NCBI RefSeq assembly: GCF_021018895.1
Contig: NC_079387.1
Coordinates: 6,730,083-6,794,082, forward strand
Direction: 5' to 3'
DNA length: 64,000 nt
Source: Seriola aureovittata
Lineage: Eukaryota > Chordata > Actinopteri > Carangiformes > Carangidae
Part shown: one piece after another, positions 1-13,215 of the stretch
How positions within the stretch are numbered: position 1 is the stretch's first letter
Layout: the number at the start of each line of letters is the position of its first letter
Notes under the pieces: model-generated
Told to the model about the DNA's origin: nothing
The model's input: only the letters and a program-made list of their open reading frames with translations
Database searches by the model: none
Program-made: the position numbers and the translations under genes

Positions 1-3000
1 CTCGGTGCAATGAATCTCTCCCTGAAGTGATTTAGAATGCACCTTTTGTAAAAGACCAATCTGCAACTAATTAACATCAGAGTAATTTATGCCACAAAAT
101 TGATTTTTGCTCACTATAAATTATGCAAGAGTCCCATCCGCCGTCCCTTCCCACCGTCTTATCTCTCTGGTGGAATCAGTGGATTGACACGTGGCTGAAG
201 TGTCCTTGATGGGGCATTTCTGCGAACTGCCGTAGATAGGGGCGGCAGGAGAAGAGGGGGAGAATACCTTCAGGCCGACGTATGTACTCGTGGCCTTGAG
301 GGGAGCCACAAATCTAAAGTCATTTAAACTCAAGTACAGACACTTAAACACTGCATTTAAGTCAGGGAAACAACCCTTTGAACACTTTTAAACACAGACG
401 GATATGATTCAAATTTTCGGTTTTCTAAAAGTCTTAACGTGATAAGTAATGTTGGATGTTCAACATCACTTACTGTGGGGTGGAATCACATTAACACTAG
501 TTTAGCACTGATTTTCACATCTCCAAAAGCTAAGGCACTAAGTGAGCGCTAATTAGTAGAGTGAAGGCATTAATTATGTAACACGTCATCTTAATTAGCA
601 ATCCCAGATGTACGGTGTGTCAGAGGAGCATTTGTAAGCACAGTTTGCTAATTGATAGATATTTGACAAGATGCATGACAGCAGCCCACTGCAAAGGTGA
701 AGGACGGTTCGGTATCCAAAATCAGCTGGAATAGCAGTGAACATCTTTGTAGATGAATCATTGCAAGTAAGAGAAGTTGAGGGAACATTTCTATTTTCTC
801 TATTATTCATTTGTATGATAATTTTTACTTATAATGTAAAAAGAGTAGGATAAATAAAAGTGCAGGAGAGATGTGGTGCAGGACTGAGGTGGAATTCAAT
901 TTATTATCTTATCTTTTCTATGGTTCAGTTTCAGCTGTCAGAGGAAGCAATATTCATCAAAAGCATCAGTATACCTGTCAAACTATGAGGAATATATCAA
1001 ATTGCTGCCCACTATAAGCAATTAGAGCCTATAAGCTCTTGATCCCGCTTTCATGCAGGGGGATTATTGTCAGGGATTCTGTCTTCCTTCTAAAAAACAG
1101 GCCAATCAATGTGCTGCAAGAGCAACACAGGCACCAGACCACCTGACCTTTTTGCATTTTTGCACCATCTGTTCAAACCAGCATCACATCTGTTGCTTGG
1201 TTTCACCTGCTCCATGAAGACCTCATCTCTTAGGCAGAGGTTTCAGTAAATATTCACTCAAAGCAGCTCTGGGTTCAGATTTACATATACAGGCTGATTT
1301 AATCACACATTCACAAAAAAAAAGCACAAGTGATATGTTATGAGGACACAGACAATGACGGCCAAGTGCACCTGCCATTTTTGTTGCCAATTTGGGTGCC
1401 CATGGGCACTATGCGCAAATGAGTTGGCAAATGTGGAATATACGGTAAATAGAGGAGGGTGTGATGATGAATCACTCTCAGCCAGTCAAATTATTTGTCC
1501 TATAATTTTGAATATCCGTACTTGTCACATATGATGGAGGAGTGTGCTGTTGCTGCTCCACCCGCCAACTCCACGTTCAAGTAACAAAAGACCAAATGTG
1601 ACTAACTAAAGAATCTCCGTTACTTCACATGGCATGGAAGTCTAACATGTCCATTTACTACCTTTCCACACCTTTGATGACAAGACACAGGTGCCATATG
1701 ACATGCCTCAAACGTCTACACCCGTTGTTCTCTACTGTTTTACTCCCTAGAACTTAAATGTGTCAGCTCTCCAAGAAAGCTGTAACTTGATCACGTTCAC
1801 TCCAGAGATGTGCACATACCAGCTATTGTACCCTGACTACGACTGTTGTCTGTATGGCATTTCACGTATGTGCTCCAGGCTTCAACTGAGTGACTTATAC
1901 TTCTCTTTCTGCTTCGTGACATGAAGGCGCACTACCAACTACCTTCAAGTGAATACTTCCATCGGACAAAAATGATCGCAAAGTCGCTCTATGTGAAGAG
2001 AATTTCTTCGGATACTTGGAGGCATAATGTGTCACTTACTCAAGTGACAAGAAAGATGGTATTCAGATAGTTTGGGCTGCTTCTGCAGCACATGCTACTG
2101 TTGTCAAAACTGTAGGTGAAGAAAAAAATGTGGTCAGAAGAATGTGGTCCATGGATGTCTATTGTTAGCATGATTACTCAGTCTTTACTGTGAATTACTT
2201 ATCACTAGAAAACCAAAACCAAATCCAATTTCATGGGACATCCCCTCCCATTCACTGTACAAGGTGTAAAAATACAAACATGATGCAACATAAATTCCAA
2301 TGACACACAAACATGTGCCGCATGAAATATTCCCTGCATTGCTATGAAATGCTTTGTTTTGCCATGCCTGGTAATGACATGCACTGTACAGTAAGTCTAC
2401 ACAACTCTAACTCTCCATATACTTAGCACTTAAAATGCATTAAATCCTCCAGTCCACCCTTGCTAGCCCCATGTCCTAAATTGTGTGACAAAATGCCAAG
2501 GGAGATAGTCCTTTGTTTGCTTAAAACAGCATTTGTGCCCAGAAAGTGCCACCTCATCAAACAAGGGGACACTGATCAAAGTCATCTCACCTTGTGGAAA
2601 GCTGGCCAAGTCAAACTAATTCCTGGAGCTCGTCCTCGGCAGTTTGTTCATGGGGCTCATATCTGGCAGGCCAAGCCAAAAAACAGGCATCCAGAAACTC
2701 GTTGCCAATTACCCGTCACTGTTTCATGGAAGCAAACAATGCAAACACTGTAGATGACCTCAGGATATAGAGGGATACAAACACAGGGAGATGGATTTTG
2801 CCAAGCTCTGAATCTATGAATGCCTTTATCTCAGGGATTCAAAGTCAAATCATAATGTTGAACTCTCCCTTTCCCTGCAAACCAAAAAACACTTTTGACA
2901 GCTATACACATATTTCAGAGAAATTACAGCATGAACTGATATGCAGTAACCAAGTAACCACTCCAGTCTGAGAACACCACACTCTGCACATGCTTCATGC

Positions 3001-3620
3001 TCAGATATTTTCTCTCCTGTGTCGCCCACTTCCTCCCCTGCTGTAAGCTCTGCAATCACATCTCCTGTGTGCTGCTCCTTTGATGGCGCCAGCAGGTGGA
3101 AACCCACCAGGATGCTGAGTGTGCACTACAGCATACACACACACTGCTGCTGGATTGATCAGAGCGCAGGGTTGCGTTGGGTAGTGATGGCAGGGGAACA
3201 CATAACAAACAGCCGGCAAAGCCACAGGGGAATGGGGGCATCGGTGAGAACAAGGAGTTAAGGCAAACAGCTGGATACAGTGAAGAACTACGGCGCTGAC
3301 TGGAGAATAGCTACGTTTGGAAAATTGAGAGTATTTGATTAATCGATCAATCATTTACTAGAAGAATAAAACATATTATTAGGACATATTTATAATCAAT
3401 TAACTGTTACATAATGGGTTTTTCTCATTTGTCTATTTCTTTAAACTTTAAACGTCCAAATTTAACTAACTGTACAAATGTATGTCAAGAACAATCCCTC
3501 TCGAATGTTCGGATGTTCTGTTTCTGCTGTTTGAATTTAATGTTAGCAGATTTTAGTGCTCAGTCTCAGGTGTGATCATGGTGTTTCTAAATGGATACAT
3601 TTGCTGTTAGATTTAAAATG

Positions 3621-3623
<3 letters not shown>

Positions 3624-3683
<60 letters not shown>
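3624..3683. repeat. (CT)n(AT)n microsatellite
   Basis: Uninterrupted CT dinucleotides to about 3658, then AT dinucleotides. A compound simple repeat in an intron. Confidence 0.97.
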
Positions 3684-5698
3684 GTCACACATGCATTATG
3701 AATAATATTGTTAAAAATTAATTGGGAGCTGTCCTTTAACAAAAAGTTAATGATCCATCATGGGAAAGACAACATTTCACCACAGATCCTCGAAGCAGGT
3801 TTGATAAAGATTTCTCCAACTGATGCCTTCTGCAATTAAACATGCACAAGAAAATGTTTTATCTAAAAATACATGTGCCTCATCGACCTAAATCACAAAT
3901 ACGAGCCGCAACAGTCAAGAGTGCTCATTCTCCACCACAAACGAGACCCAATTATGTCATAAACCCAGATTAAATTCTGACATGTGATATGGTCAGTGCT
4001 GGGAAATCATCACTGTAGTAGAATAAGCAATGAGTTGAAGTTGAGCAAAACACAAAACTTCCTTGTTAAAAATAAAATGGTCACATGGCTTTTAGGAAAT
4101 AAATTCCAAAACTCTTTCAAAATAAGTCTTTCTTTCTAAAGTGCAAAGTTGCCAAGTGTAGGTCTCAGAAAAGCACTTTACAATGTTTTCACGGTTCTTA
4201 CACTATTCTTAGTTGTGTCAAAGACTGTTTCACCAAGGGAAGAGTTCTCTGCTAAAATCCTCTCTGCTGAAGCTTTTGCCTGACCTCTATGTCTCTGTCT
4301 GAGTGGAGGTCAAGGACAGTTTATTAAAAGGAAAAAGCCTGAGGAAGAGACTGCTTGGAAAAACATCCACTTGCACTGAACATAAACAATATATGTCCTT
4401 GGTGACAGATTAAGGTCATTTTTTTCACTCTATATCTGGTTCACTGCTAAAAAACTGACAAACAAGTTCAAGCCTTGAGGAAAAAGCCATTTGCACATCG
4501 TCTTATTTTCCTCTCATTCTTTGATTTGTATTGGTCTCACTTATAAACCCTACATTCACACAGTTTTTTGTTCACTGAAGACCTCAGGTGGCAATACATA
4601 ACAATGATTTCTGAATGGTGTTAACGTGGTTATGCTCTTTTGCAACAAGTCCTTCAATTTGGTACCATAGTTGACTACACAATTTAGAAGGTGCCAGTAG
4701 AAGAATAAGAGAAAAAAAAGTCACTGTCAAAGTCAAGCTTGAGACCGCAGACGGTCCATTATTGGTTGTAAAGGAAAGCCTCAGGTTCTGCCTCTCACCT
4801 GTGATTGATATTTGGTCTTGACTGTTGTGGCAGAGAGTAGTGGCAGTGGTGGGACGTGACAAATGGCGATACAGGGCTCAGGCAGAAAAAAGAGGTGATA
4901 AAAAGATGGTATCATAAATCTTAAAATACTAAAACTGTAATAACAAAAAAATCTTGACTTTTTAGATTTGGCATTGTGTTTTGCTTTATCCTGATGTATT
5001 GTTTGATGATTTAGCATATTCTTTCTAAGACAGACAAGAATAATAAGGTGTTACATGCGAATGACCTATCCTCAGAGTTTCCAGAGACCCTCACCCAGTA
5101 ATTCATTCAGGAAAAGAAGCAGCAGGGCCACATGAATAAAATCATTCCCACTGATCAAAAAGCCATCCGTCATGCTTTAAGAGCTCTTCGCTCAGATTTA
5201 AGTGCATTTCATAACAGCACATGTATTATAGCAGTAAACTCCTTGTGTCACCTTTGTTACAATTCTTCATTAATTCTACTCAGGTTCACCACTTAATGCT
5301 CTCATTCATTTTTTTCCTCTTGTGTAACATCGTCAACATGAATGTAGTTTGTTGTATATGGAGGGCAATAGTGATACAGTAATTTAATCTCCAATCAATA
5401 TTTTTATATTAACAATGGATCAAATATCTACAGGGAGCTCTCTGTCACTGCTGGATGTGTAAATAGGCAACTGTTTGTTCACAAGTTCAAGAACAAAACA
5501 CAAACAAACAAACAAAAGGTTTAAAAGATAGAGTGCTCACTTATTTATCATGTACATCACAGGTATAGGTTTGAAGTCATTACATAATTCCAATGTGCCG
5601 ATGACAACCGTTTTGAGAAAGCGGTAGTAGAGTACCTAGCCAGCAGCCACATTAATTCAATAAGAAAACCTGCTACCTACCTAACATCAACAGCCTTA

Positions 5699-5727
5699 TA
5701 TTATTAGATTATTAAAATCTAATAATA
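5699..5727. repeat. Perfect AT-rich hairpin, 12-bp arms
   Basis: TATTATTAGATT and its exact reverse complement AATCTAATAATA are separated by five bases. Confidence 0.9.
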
Positions 5728-6926
5728 ACTGATGCATTACTGGATTAGCAGCATTTTACTGTTGTAGCTGGTCAAGGAGAAGCTATTTTTAAAAGTGAAA
5801 TAAAGGGGGAAAAGGAAACTGCAACACTGGCAGGCCTACTCAATGTATAAATGTTGATGTTGGATGCAAAAATGCAAATTGATTTTTCTCTCTTTCTGCT
5901 AAAGTTTACTTTCTTTTAATCCTTGATCTGTTACTGTGCGTAGTTTTTATCTAAATGTAAATATAGATCATTGTTAATAAAGAAATGAATGTATTAAAAA
6001 GTCTCCTTTGTTTTGGAGGGGTTGCCCTTGATGTACATTTCCCTTTGACCACCTAGCTGGTTTATTTCAAATGTAGCTGGGTAACCTGTCATCAGCTGGC
6101 AAATACTGTATTTACAGTTATTTTTGTGCCATTTAGATAGAAAATGAATGTAATAATGGAAATACTACTAAGAAAGCCAAGTAATTATAATAGCTCCATC
6201 ACCCACACTATTAATGTGGGTCTGCACATTCAATATGCTATAGTAACTGCAGTGTGAGCTTTACAGTTTGGCAGGCGTGCACTCTTACACACAGACATAT
6301 TGTGTCATTGAATACTTCCCTCCTCCTCATTTTCCCATCATGCTGTTGGATGTATCATCATGAGAGATAGAAACAAGCCCGGTCCAAGTGCCCATGGAAA
6401 AGCCAGAAGGTTAAAATAATACTCTGTAGCCCATTTCCACAGCAGCCAGATGTTTGAGTGACAATCTTAATTAATCCACTGAATTCCCACTGCGCTGGGA
6501 TGTGTGGCGAGAACAGCACACATAAGAGCCAGCGCCACTGCTTCTGAACATTGTGAGGGTGTGAAGATCATAACGCCATGCCAAGGTTATGACATAAAAG
6601 CAGCCGTAAATGAAAATGAACCAAGCACTGAGATCCAGCAAGTGTCCGTGTGTATTTCTTAAAGGAAACATCCACAAATATAACTAATGGCTTCAAATCA
6701 ATCAGAAAACACTAAAGACTATCAAGTTAAACAAGTCAACATAATGCTTTGCTATAATAAATAACCCTCACTCTTGAAGATTCAAAGAGTTGAAATGCAC
6801 CATCGGCCACAGCGGGAGACGATGAATTCAAATCACAGCGGACTTACAGAATAATGACAAGCTTCATTTTTATTCATAAGTATGTTCTCCCAATAAAGTG
6901 ACAAAATATCAAAGATATGATATAAT

Positions 6927-6928
<2 letters not shown>

Positions 6929-6973
<45 letters not shown>
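6929..6973. repeat. (AT)n microsatellite
   Basis: AT dinucleotides preceded by ATAATAATA. A spurious open frame with alternating Ile-Tyr arises from it on the minus strand. Confidence 0.97.
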
Positions 6974-6979
<6 letters not shown>

Positions 6980-7079
6980 GCAAAAATGAATAAACCTCAT
7001 TAAGCACCTGCTGATTACACAGAGTATCAAATTCACAAGAAGAAAAGGATTACTTTCTGAATCCACTCAGTGCTTCGTC

Positions 7080-7270
7080 TTCTCTTTTCCACCAGTACCT
7101 TTGCCTGATTAATTATCTTCCATCAATTAAAGGAGCAATTATATTTCAACCTTCTTCATATGCTAATGAGTCAACTCAGAGATGGGAGAGGAAATTGGTA
7201 ATGGCCACCAAATCGTGCTGGCAGGAGATATGCTTTGCAGAATAGAGGTGTTGGAGAGGCACTAGCGTTA
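7080..7270. promoter_or_regulatory. Candidate conserved non-coding element
   Basis: GATTAATTATCTTCCATCAATTAAAG, split here by many ATTA cores, then ATATGCTAATGAG (octamer-like) and GGAAATTGGTAATGGCCACC. Repeat-free, non-coding, in the intron downstream of exon C. Confidence 0.25.
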
Positions 7271-9660
7271 CACTGAGCCGCAGAAGTAAACAGTTTATTA
7301 GGATAAACAAGGACATAGAGGCCGTGTTAAGATTTCAACGTTCAACAAATGAGTTCATACTGTAAATGATTGAATACTGAATGGATATTTGAGGTTATTT
7401 AAACTCTACCGCTACTGTTGTTGTGCCACGAGCTCTCTGTGTTCCTCTCACTGCCACCACCAAAACAAACGCCACATTTATTTTTACTCAGCAAAACTAA
7501 AGTCATTTAGCTGCTCCTGGAGAACAATAGACTAGACTGAAGTATAAAAAAATCAATATGTTTCAGGTATAACAGCATTCATCATGGTGACAGGATTGCA
7601 TATCTTATAGAGTAATGACATCCAAGATGTGCCAGGTCAGGATGCAAAAAACAATGATTCCAATATTGAAAAGAAAACAAACAAAAGTTTCCTCTAAAGC
7701 TTCTGATGCTCATACTGGAGGGACTTGTGGTTGTGAGAAGCTGGTTGTGTTTCTAAATGATGAGCTTGTTGCCGCAGTACTACTACTTTTTAATTTCAGC
7801 TTGTTCGCTTGCTAACACAGCATGGTACGGTAGCCTGAGCATCACTGTCTTGCTGTAAAGTCTAATTTACATACTAAAATAGCAGGGCAGAATAATAAGT
7901 AGCATGACTCGCTGCACACACAAGATTTTTGATAAATCATTCTGCTGGCTAATTACTGCAAACCTTTATTTCCATTTATCTGTTCACCTGTTAATATCTC
8001 TGGCACACTCCAATTCCAAGACCCAGTTCACACCTGTGATGTTAACATATGATCTGTATCTTAATACATTACCTGGATAATGACATACACCCAGTGTTTA
8101 TAAGCATTCTCATTATCTTGGTTCTCACCACAGCGTAATTCAACCTTGGATATTCTCAGGGGACTACGACCATGTGCAAAACAAGGGTCATGTGACAGTA
8201 AGACAGTCAAAGGAATACGTATGCTACTGAATAGGCTAATGTTATACTGTAAGAAGGTAATCACTGCCACAGGAGAAGCTTGCCAGAAACAGTGCCCCAG
8301 GTCTTGCATGTCACTGTGGTCCCTGAGAATTCCAAAGCAACGCTCCTGTATGAGCTCTACTTATTTCTTTCCTGTGGGGGAACCTTTCATCCGCAGCTTT
8401 TTGACTTTAAAGTAATGGGCTTTTATAGTTATTTTTTCTTCTTTATTGCATTTAGCAAACACATTTCTTTTCGAGTTTGTCCTTACTTGTCATGTTCCAA
8501 AAGAAGCTCAGTGAGAGTCACAAAAAGTCTTGTTCTCTACTTAAGTGTCATGTTCTAAACTTGTACCGGACTCCTGTTATTCTTTATTGTCTACGTTTGC
8601 AGAAAATAGCCTCTAGCTTACAAAAGCACAGCAGAAAACACATAACAAGGGAAAGGTTACCATCATTCAGGAGAAGTGGTTGAGCTGAGGAAGCAAAATA
8701 GTGCCTTTCATTTCCAACCAGTCAAGTCACTCTGCAATAATATTCAACAGTAAGCAAGTCACAGAAATAACATGGTGCTATCTAGCAAGAAACTACAGTT
8801 CAGTCAAGAGAAATTGGGTTTCAATGTGCTAGACTGAAAGACTGTCAAAAAGAGTGTTAAATGGGAACTGCTTTAAGCCATAAAGCTACCATAGTATCAG
8901 CTCTGTCTATTCAAAATGCTCAGACTTAAAGGACATGGAAAATATCATGCGGTTTTTAAGGGAAATGCAGGGACATTTTATGTGAAGAGCTGTTTTCATG
9001 ATTGTCTTGCCTGTGCATCTCAGGCTTTTTGGCTATTTAGATGCTCACGCTGTAAAGCACGCCCCTTCCCTTCATCAACCAAATACGCCTCATTGCATGC
9101 TGGTTCAAAATAAGAAAAGCTGGTTAACAACATCAGTCCCAGCTCATTAGCTACACTGACACTAAAGTTGCTGCTCCCCTGTATATCTATTTCATCACCG
9201 TTCCTTTATTTTGCGGTGTTTAATCTAAGACATCAAACAGAGCACCTTACAAAGAACAAGAAGACATAAAACCCCAAATTTCATTTAAAATGAATGTCAC
9301 TTCCAATCACTCAGCAAGGGAGCTCATTATGACTTTAGCTGTGCTCATTATAATCAAATGGAATCTGACCTTTTGTCCCATTGCGCTGCTTTGAGAGGGG
9401 CTGTAGGCTGTTGATAAAGAGGGGAGTGACAAAGGTTCTGATGGTGAATTTGAATTATCTGTGGGAGATTGATAATATGACATAAAAGTCCATGTATACT
9501 TACTCTAGATAAAAAAAAGAAAGCACGCTGATAGAAAGGTCAGGTCTATGTGGAATACTTAAATCCCTTTTCCTCAGCAGGAATATAATGAAATGTAACA
9601 TAATGAGTAGCTATTATCACAGGTTCTGCTTTTGTTTCCACTCTCCTCCACCGTCTTTGT

Positions 9661-9695
9661 GCGTGTGTGTTGTGTGTGTGTTGTGTGTGTGTGTT
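9661..9695. repeat. TG-rich simple repeat
   Basis: Three short TGTGTG runs separated by TT. Confidence 0.85.
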
Positions 9696-11547
9696 GGGGA
9701 GGGATGTCTGTTGAACTAAACTTTGGCATTGCTGAAGAGGAGGTACTGAATGCAAGTTCCAGGTAAGGTAAGAAGAAGATGCCAGCAGTGCTGTCAAGTG
9801 ATTCACCAAACAGACGTTGTCAACATTAATGACTGCAATTAACAAGTCAGTAACATCAGTCACAATTTGACTACTTCACCTGTATTGACCAAGACAACCA
9901 ATGCTTTACAAAGATGCCCAGGCTCTCCCTGGTATTTGGGAAGAGGAGGTCATTAAGAATGACCTGGAGTCAGCGGTTTGAAATGAAAGGTGTACGGGAA
10001 GATTTTTCAGTGATTTCTCAGTGTTTGGCAAAGGTGGGGACAACAGACAGTCAAACTGAGTTGGGACAGTTTTGATAGATTAAACAATATTAAAAATATG
10101 GGATCACAAAGCAGTGGTGCAAAGTGAAAAGCTACAGAGTGGTTTGATAGCATCTTCCAGCAGTGCCCTTTGATTTTGCGTTGGCATATGAACCCTACAC
10201 AGTATATAAGATAACAATTAATAACAAAATCAACCCAGCTGAGAACTTTTGGGACAGACAATGTAAGAAATAACTGACACTGTTTGTCCCACAAGCATTC
10301 ACTTTGCTTACAAAACAGCACATAAAAATTGCAAATTCATGGCTTTTGTATTTTTATCTGCGTATACCCACATTGCCCAATTTTTAAATTACTGTGGAAA
10401 CACATGAATTATCCTTGTACCAAAGTCTCAAAGGTTTTTTACACAACAATTAACCTTGTTACAAAACCTCACAAGTTTCTTACAAGTTTAGGTCATGGGA
10501 AGAACCCACGTCATGGGTTGTAAAGTTCCACTACACAGACTACTAGATGCAGTATGAGTATACTCTAGGTTACTATTGGACACTGGTCTTGCTAGAACAG
10601 TTTTTTTCCCTTTGTAGTGTATTTCACAGTTCTTCTCACTGGCCCTCTAGATGGGTATATAATGGGGATAAATGGCTGCCAATTTCCTGAACAATTGAAC
10701 CCTAGAATGGTTATTATCATGATAAATTGTGAAAATTAGACAAAACTTGGGTGTTTTGCACACAAAAGTAATGAATATTAAAACTAGTGGAGGACACTGA
10801 TTCAGTATAAAAGCAGTGGATGCATCTATTATTTGTTTACAATAAGCACATCAAAGTTCAAGGTGTTTAGAAGTGGAGATGAACCCTAAACACTATGGAG
10901 TTCTTTCCAAGAACAAAATCCCCTTCCTTATAGGATGTGATGTGTTTCATGTGTACTGAAGCAGTGACAGCAGACAGGAAAAGAAGATAGATCAAAAGAA
11001 CTGGGTAGTTAGCAAGATCAGTGCAGCCACTATGGCTGTACAAAAGAAAACGCTGCGTACGAAAACTCAAAACTTCTTCAATCGAAGACAGTAAATAAAG
11101 AAATAAATGCCAAAACTCAAAGGAAAGCAATTCTGCCTAAAAGGAAAGCAACCAAGCCAAAAAACAGAATTAACACTGGCATTGGTTTCTAAAGATAAAA
11201 GGCACTCCATATTCAGAAAGAACAATGGGAATTTTTGTTATACTTTGTTGCCTCTCGGAAAAATAGCATCTTTTAACATACAGTCACGTTTTAGGTGAAA
11301 TGTTTTATTTGCATCTCTGTATCCTAAAAGAAACATTTAAGTATATCAATAAACTACTGATCTACTGCCTCTGTGGAATTAGACCTAAGACTCGATGTAC
11401 TGCAAAGGTTTGTGCTATTTTCTGAACAAAACTTATAGTAAGTTATAGAAGTGATGGAGAAAATTCTGCCAAAAAAGTAATTACTTCCTTTTCTTTCGCA
11501 TATACTGACAACTTCATCTTAAACCAAACTATGAAATAAAATTGACA

Positions 11548-11705
11548 CATATCCATCCATTTATTTTCTATACTGCTTACAGGTTGTGAGAGCTGGAGCC
11601 TATCACTGAGCGTGAGCGAGGGTACATCCTGGACAGGCTGCCAGTCTATCATAAAACTAAAAAGATACACATTCACACCTACAGGCAGACTGGGAATGAG
11701 TGTAA
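11548..11705 (+). mobile_element. Degenerate retroelement-like repeat (CATCCATCCATTTTCTATAC type)
   Basis: Begins ATATCCATCCATTTATTTTC and continues CTGGAGCCTATCACTGAGCG, GGGTACATCCTGGACAGGCT, GCCAGTCTATCATAAAACTA and ACATTCACACCTACAGGCAG. This is the well-known order of a fish LINE/SINE-tail-like interspersed repeat, here shortened and mutated. I cannot assign the family name from the sequence alone. Confidence 0.65.
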
Positions 11706-13061
11706 ACCCACACAGTCACAAATGCTGTTTCTACTGCCATGGTCCAATCATCAATCATCTTTTGCCACCTGTTTTGAAATGCTGAATGTCTCCAAAGTAG
11801 ATAGAGAGATTAAGACTATTCCCCCTGGATGACATTTTGAGGTTGGTGAGAAAATGATTTACGACTTAACTCGGCCTTCACTGGAGTCTGTCTTTGTCTC
11901 TTTAAAAGGACTATAAAATGTAATCAGGTAGCAGTTAACAGCCAACACTTTGTCTGACCCTCACACCCACAATGTGTGATGGCAGCCGCGCTGAAACACA
12001 ACAGCCCCTCTATCCTCTTCATTTCTCTCTGTTTTGTTTCAGTCTGCGTCATCCTGCATTTGTTCCTATCCTTGAAGACATGAGCCACCACAGGAAGGGT
12101 GAGCTCAGCCAAATGAGTCAGAGAGAGGAGAAGCTGTTGTGAAACTGAACAAAGCAGGAACACATTTACTCAAACAAACGTGAGCTCTACTTTTACAGGG
12201 ACATTTTATAATGGAGCAGATCTGTAATATAGGACGATTTTAAATCTGGCAAGTGATAAATCCCTGAAACAAGAAGTCTTGTTTCTCTTATGATTCATTT
12301 TGTTGCAGTTAAATTAACACTATTAAAATACTAATTTTAGTCAATATCAGCTCTGTGTTGCTGTTTACTGATCACAAATTTAAAGTGATATCACTCAGGA
12401 AAACTACCAGAACAACTTCCAGTCAGATAAGCTAAAAAAAACAAAAAGAAGTGTGTTTAATTAAGTTGTAAATTTAGGGTTCTCCCTATCCACAGCGCCT
12501 GCTGTGTCAACCTTGGCTGTGACAGTGTCAGTGGCAAGCAATCTGTCACCCACTTTAGGTTCAGGCTTAAATATTTCAACAGCCTTAAGAAAAAGTGCTG
12601 AAGTGGCTCTGTGTGAATTCCTCTACTTAGCAATTAAAGCAGCCTGGAATTCACAGAGACAGCTCCACTATTGGCAAAGGGCGCAGAGATCAGCTTAAAA
12701 AACTTAATTTTTTTAACAACAACGACAACAACCTGAAGCCTTTTTTTTTTTGCTAGATCACAGTGTAAAAAAAAACACAATCTGTAAAGACACTCACCAC
12801 ACACAGTGCACAAAGGCGTATGCAACGAGGACATTCTTTTGTGGAAATGCCTCTATTTTTAAACATATTAATAAAAGTATACTTGCATTGAGGCTTTTGG
12901 TGTGATGTTCTTTTTTTCTGTTACAAGCACCAAAGCAATTCAAGCTGTTTGTACCTCTTACATTAAAATACCCACAGTATAAGATATCAACAAAAGTAAG
13001 CAGAGATGACTCTGAAGTCAAAGATCGTGTAGCATTGAAGAAATGTAGACTATTTTCTTAC

Positions 13062-13215
13062 CTGTGACTGATAACTCAGTAGTCCTCCGAACCACAAAGT
13101 TCCCAAACTGCAGTTCGCAGGTGTAATTCCCAATGTCATCTTCCCGTACTTCCTTGATGGACAGAGTGTCCCTCCTCCTTTCTATGGTTTGTCTCCACTG
13201 CTTTGGCTTGCATTC
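13062..13215 (-). CDS. il1rapl1/2: IL1RAPL-type receptor, exon C (second half of Ig2)
   Basis: Third exon of the same gene, 154 bp: 51 codons starting in phase 0 plus one base (G) carried to the next exon. The protein begins ECKPKQWR, continues [20 protein letters not shown] and ends RRTTELSVT. It supplies the C-terminal half of Ig2, including the DxGxYxC motif (Cys33) and a glycosylation sequon NYT (30-32). The donor is strong (ACAG|GTAAGA). The acceptor is AATAAAG|GAATG with a poor pyrimidine tract, but the family alignment (WYK followed by EC) and the phase fix it. The trailing G fits the conserved Ala codon that opens the following exon in this family. That exon was not found in the remaining 13 kb. 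Minus-strand reading frames that overlap this exon in other frames are not real. Confidence 0.92.

Larger units (their letters stand above)
1..13061 (-). other. Intron downstream of exon C (partial, at least 13.06 kb)
   Basis: Begins with donor GTAAGA just below exon C and runs off the left edge. I looked for the next exon (expected to encode the TDKPP-type linker and the start of Ig3) and did not find it. Contents: CT/AT microsatellite at 3.6 kb, AT microsatellite at 6.9 kb, TG-rich stretch at 9.66 kb, a degenerate interspersed repeat at 11.55 kb, a perfect AT-rich hairpin at 5.7 kb, and candidate conserved blocks near 7.1-7.3 and 9.3-9.5 kb. The rest is featureless AT-rich DNA. Confidence 0.75.

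Noticed and set aside
121..351. Possible next receptor exon near the left edge (minus strand)
   Set aside because: The translation shows no IL1RAPL Ig3 or linker motif and the phase and splice sites do not fit.
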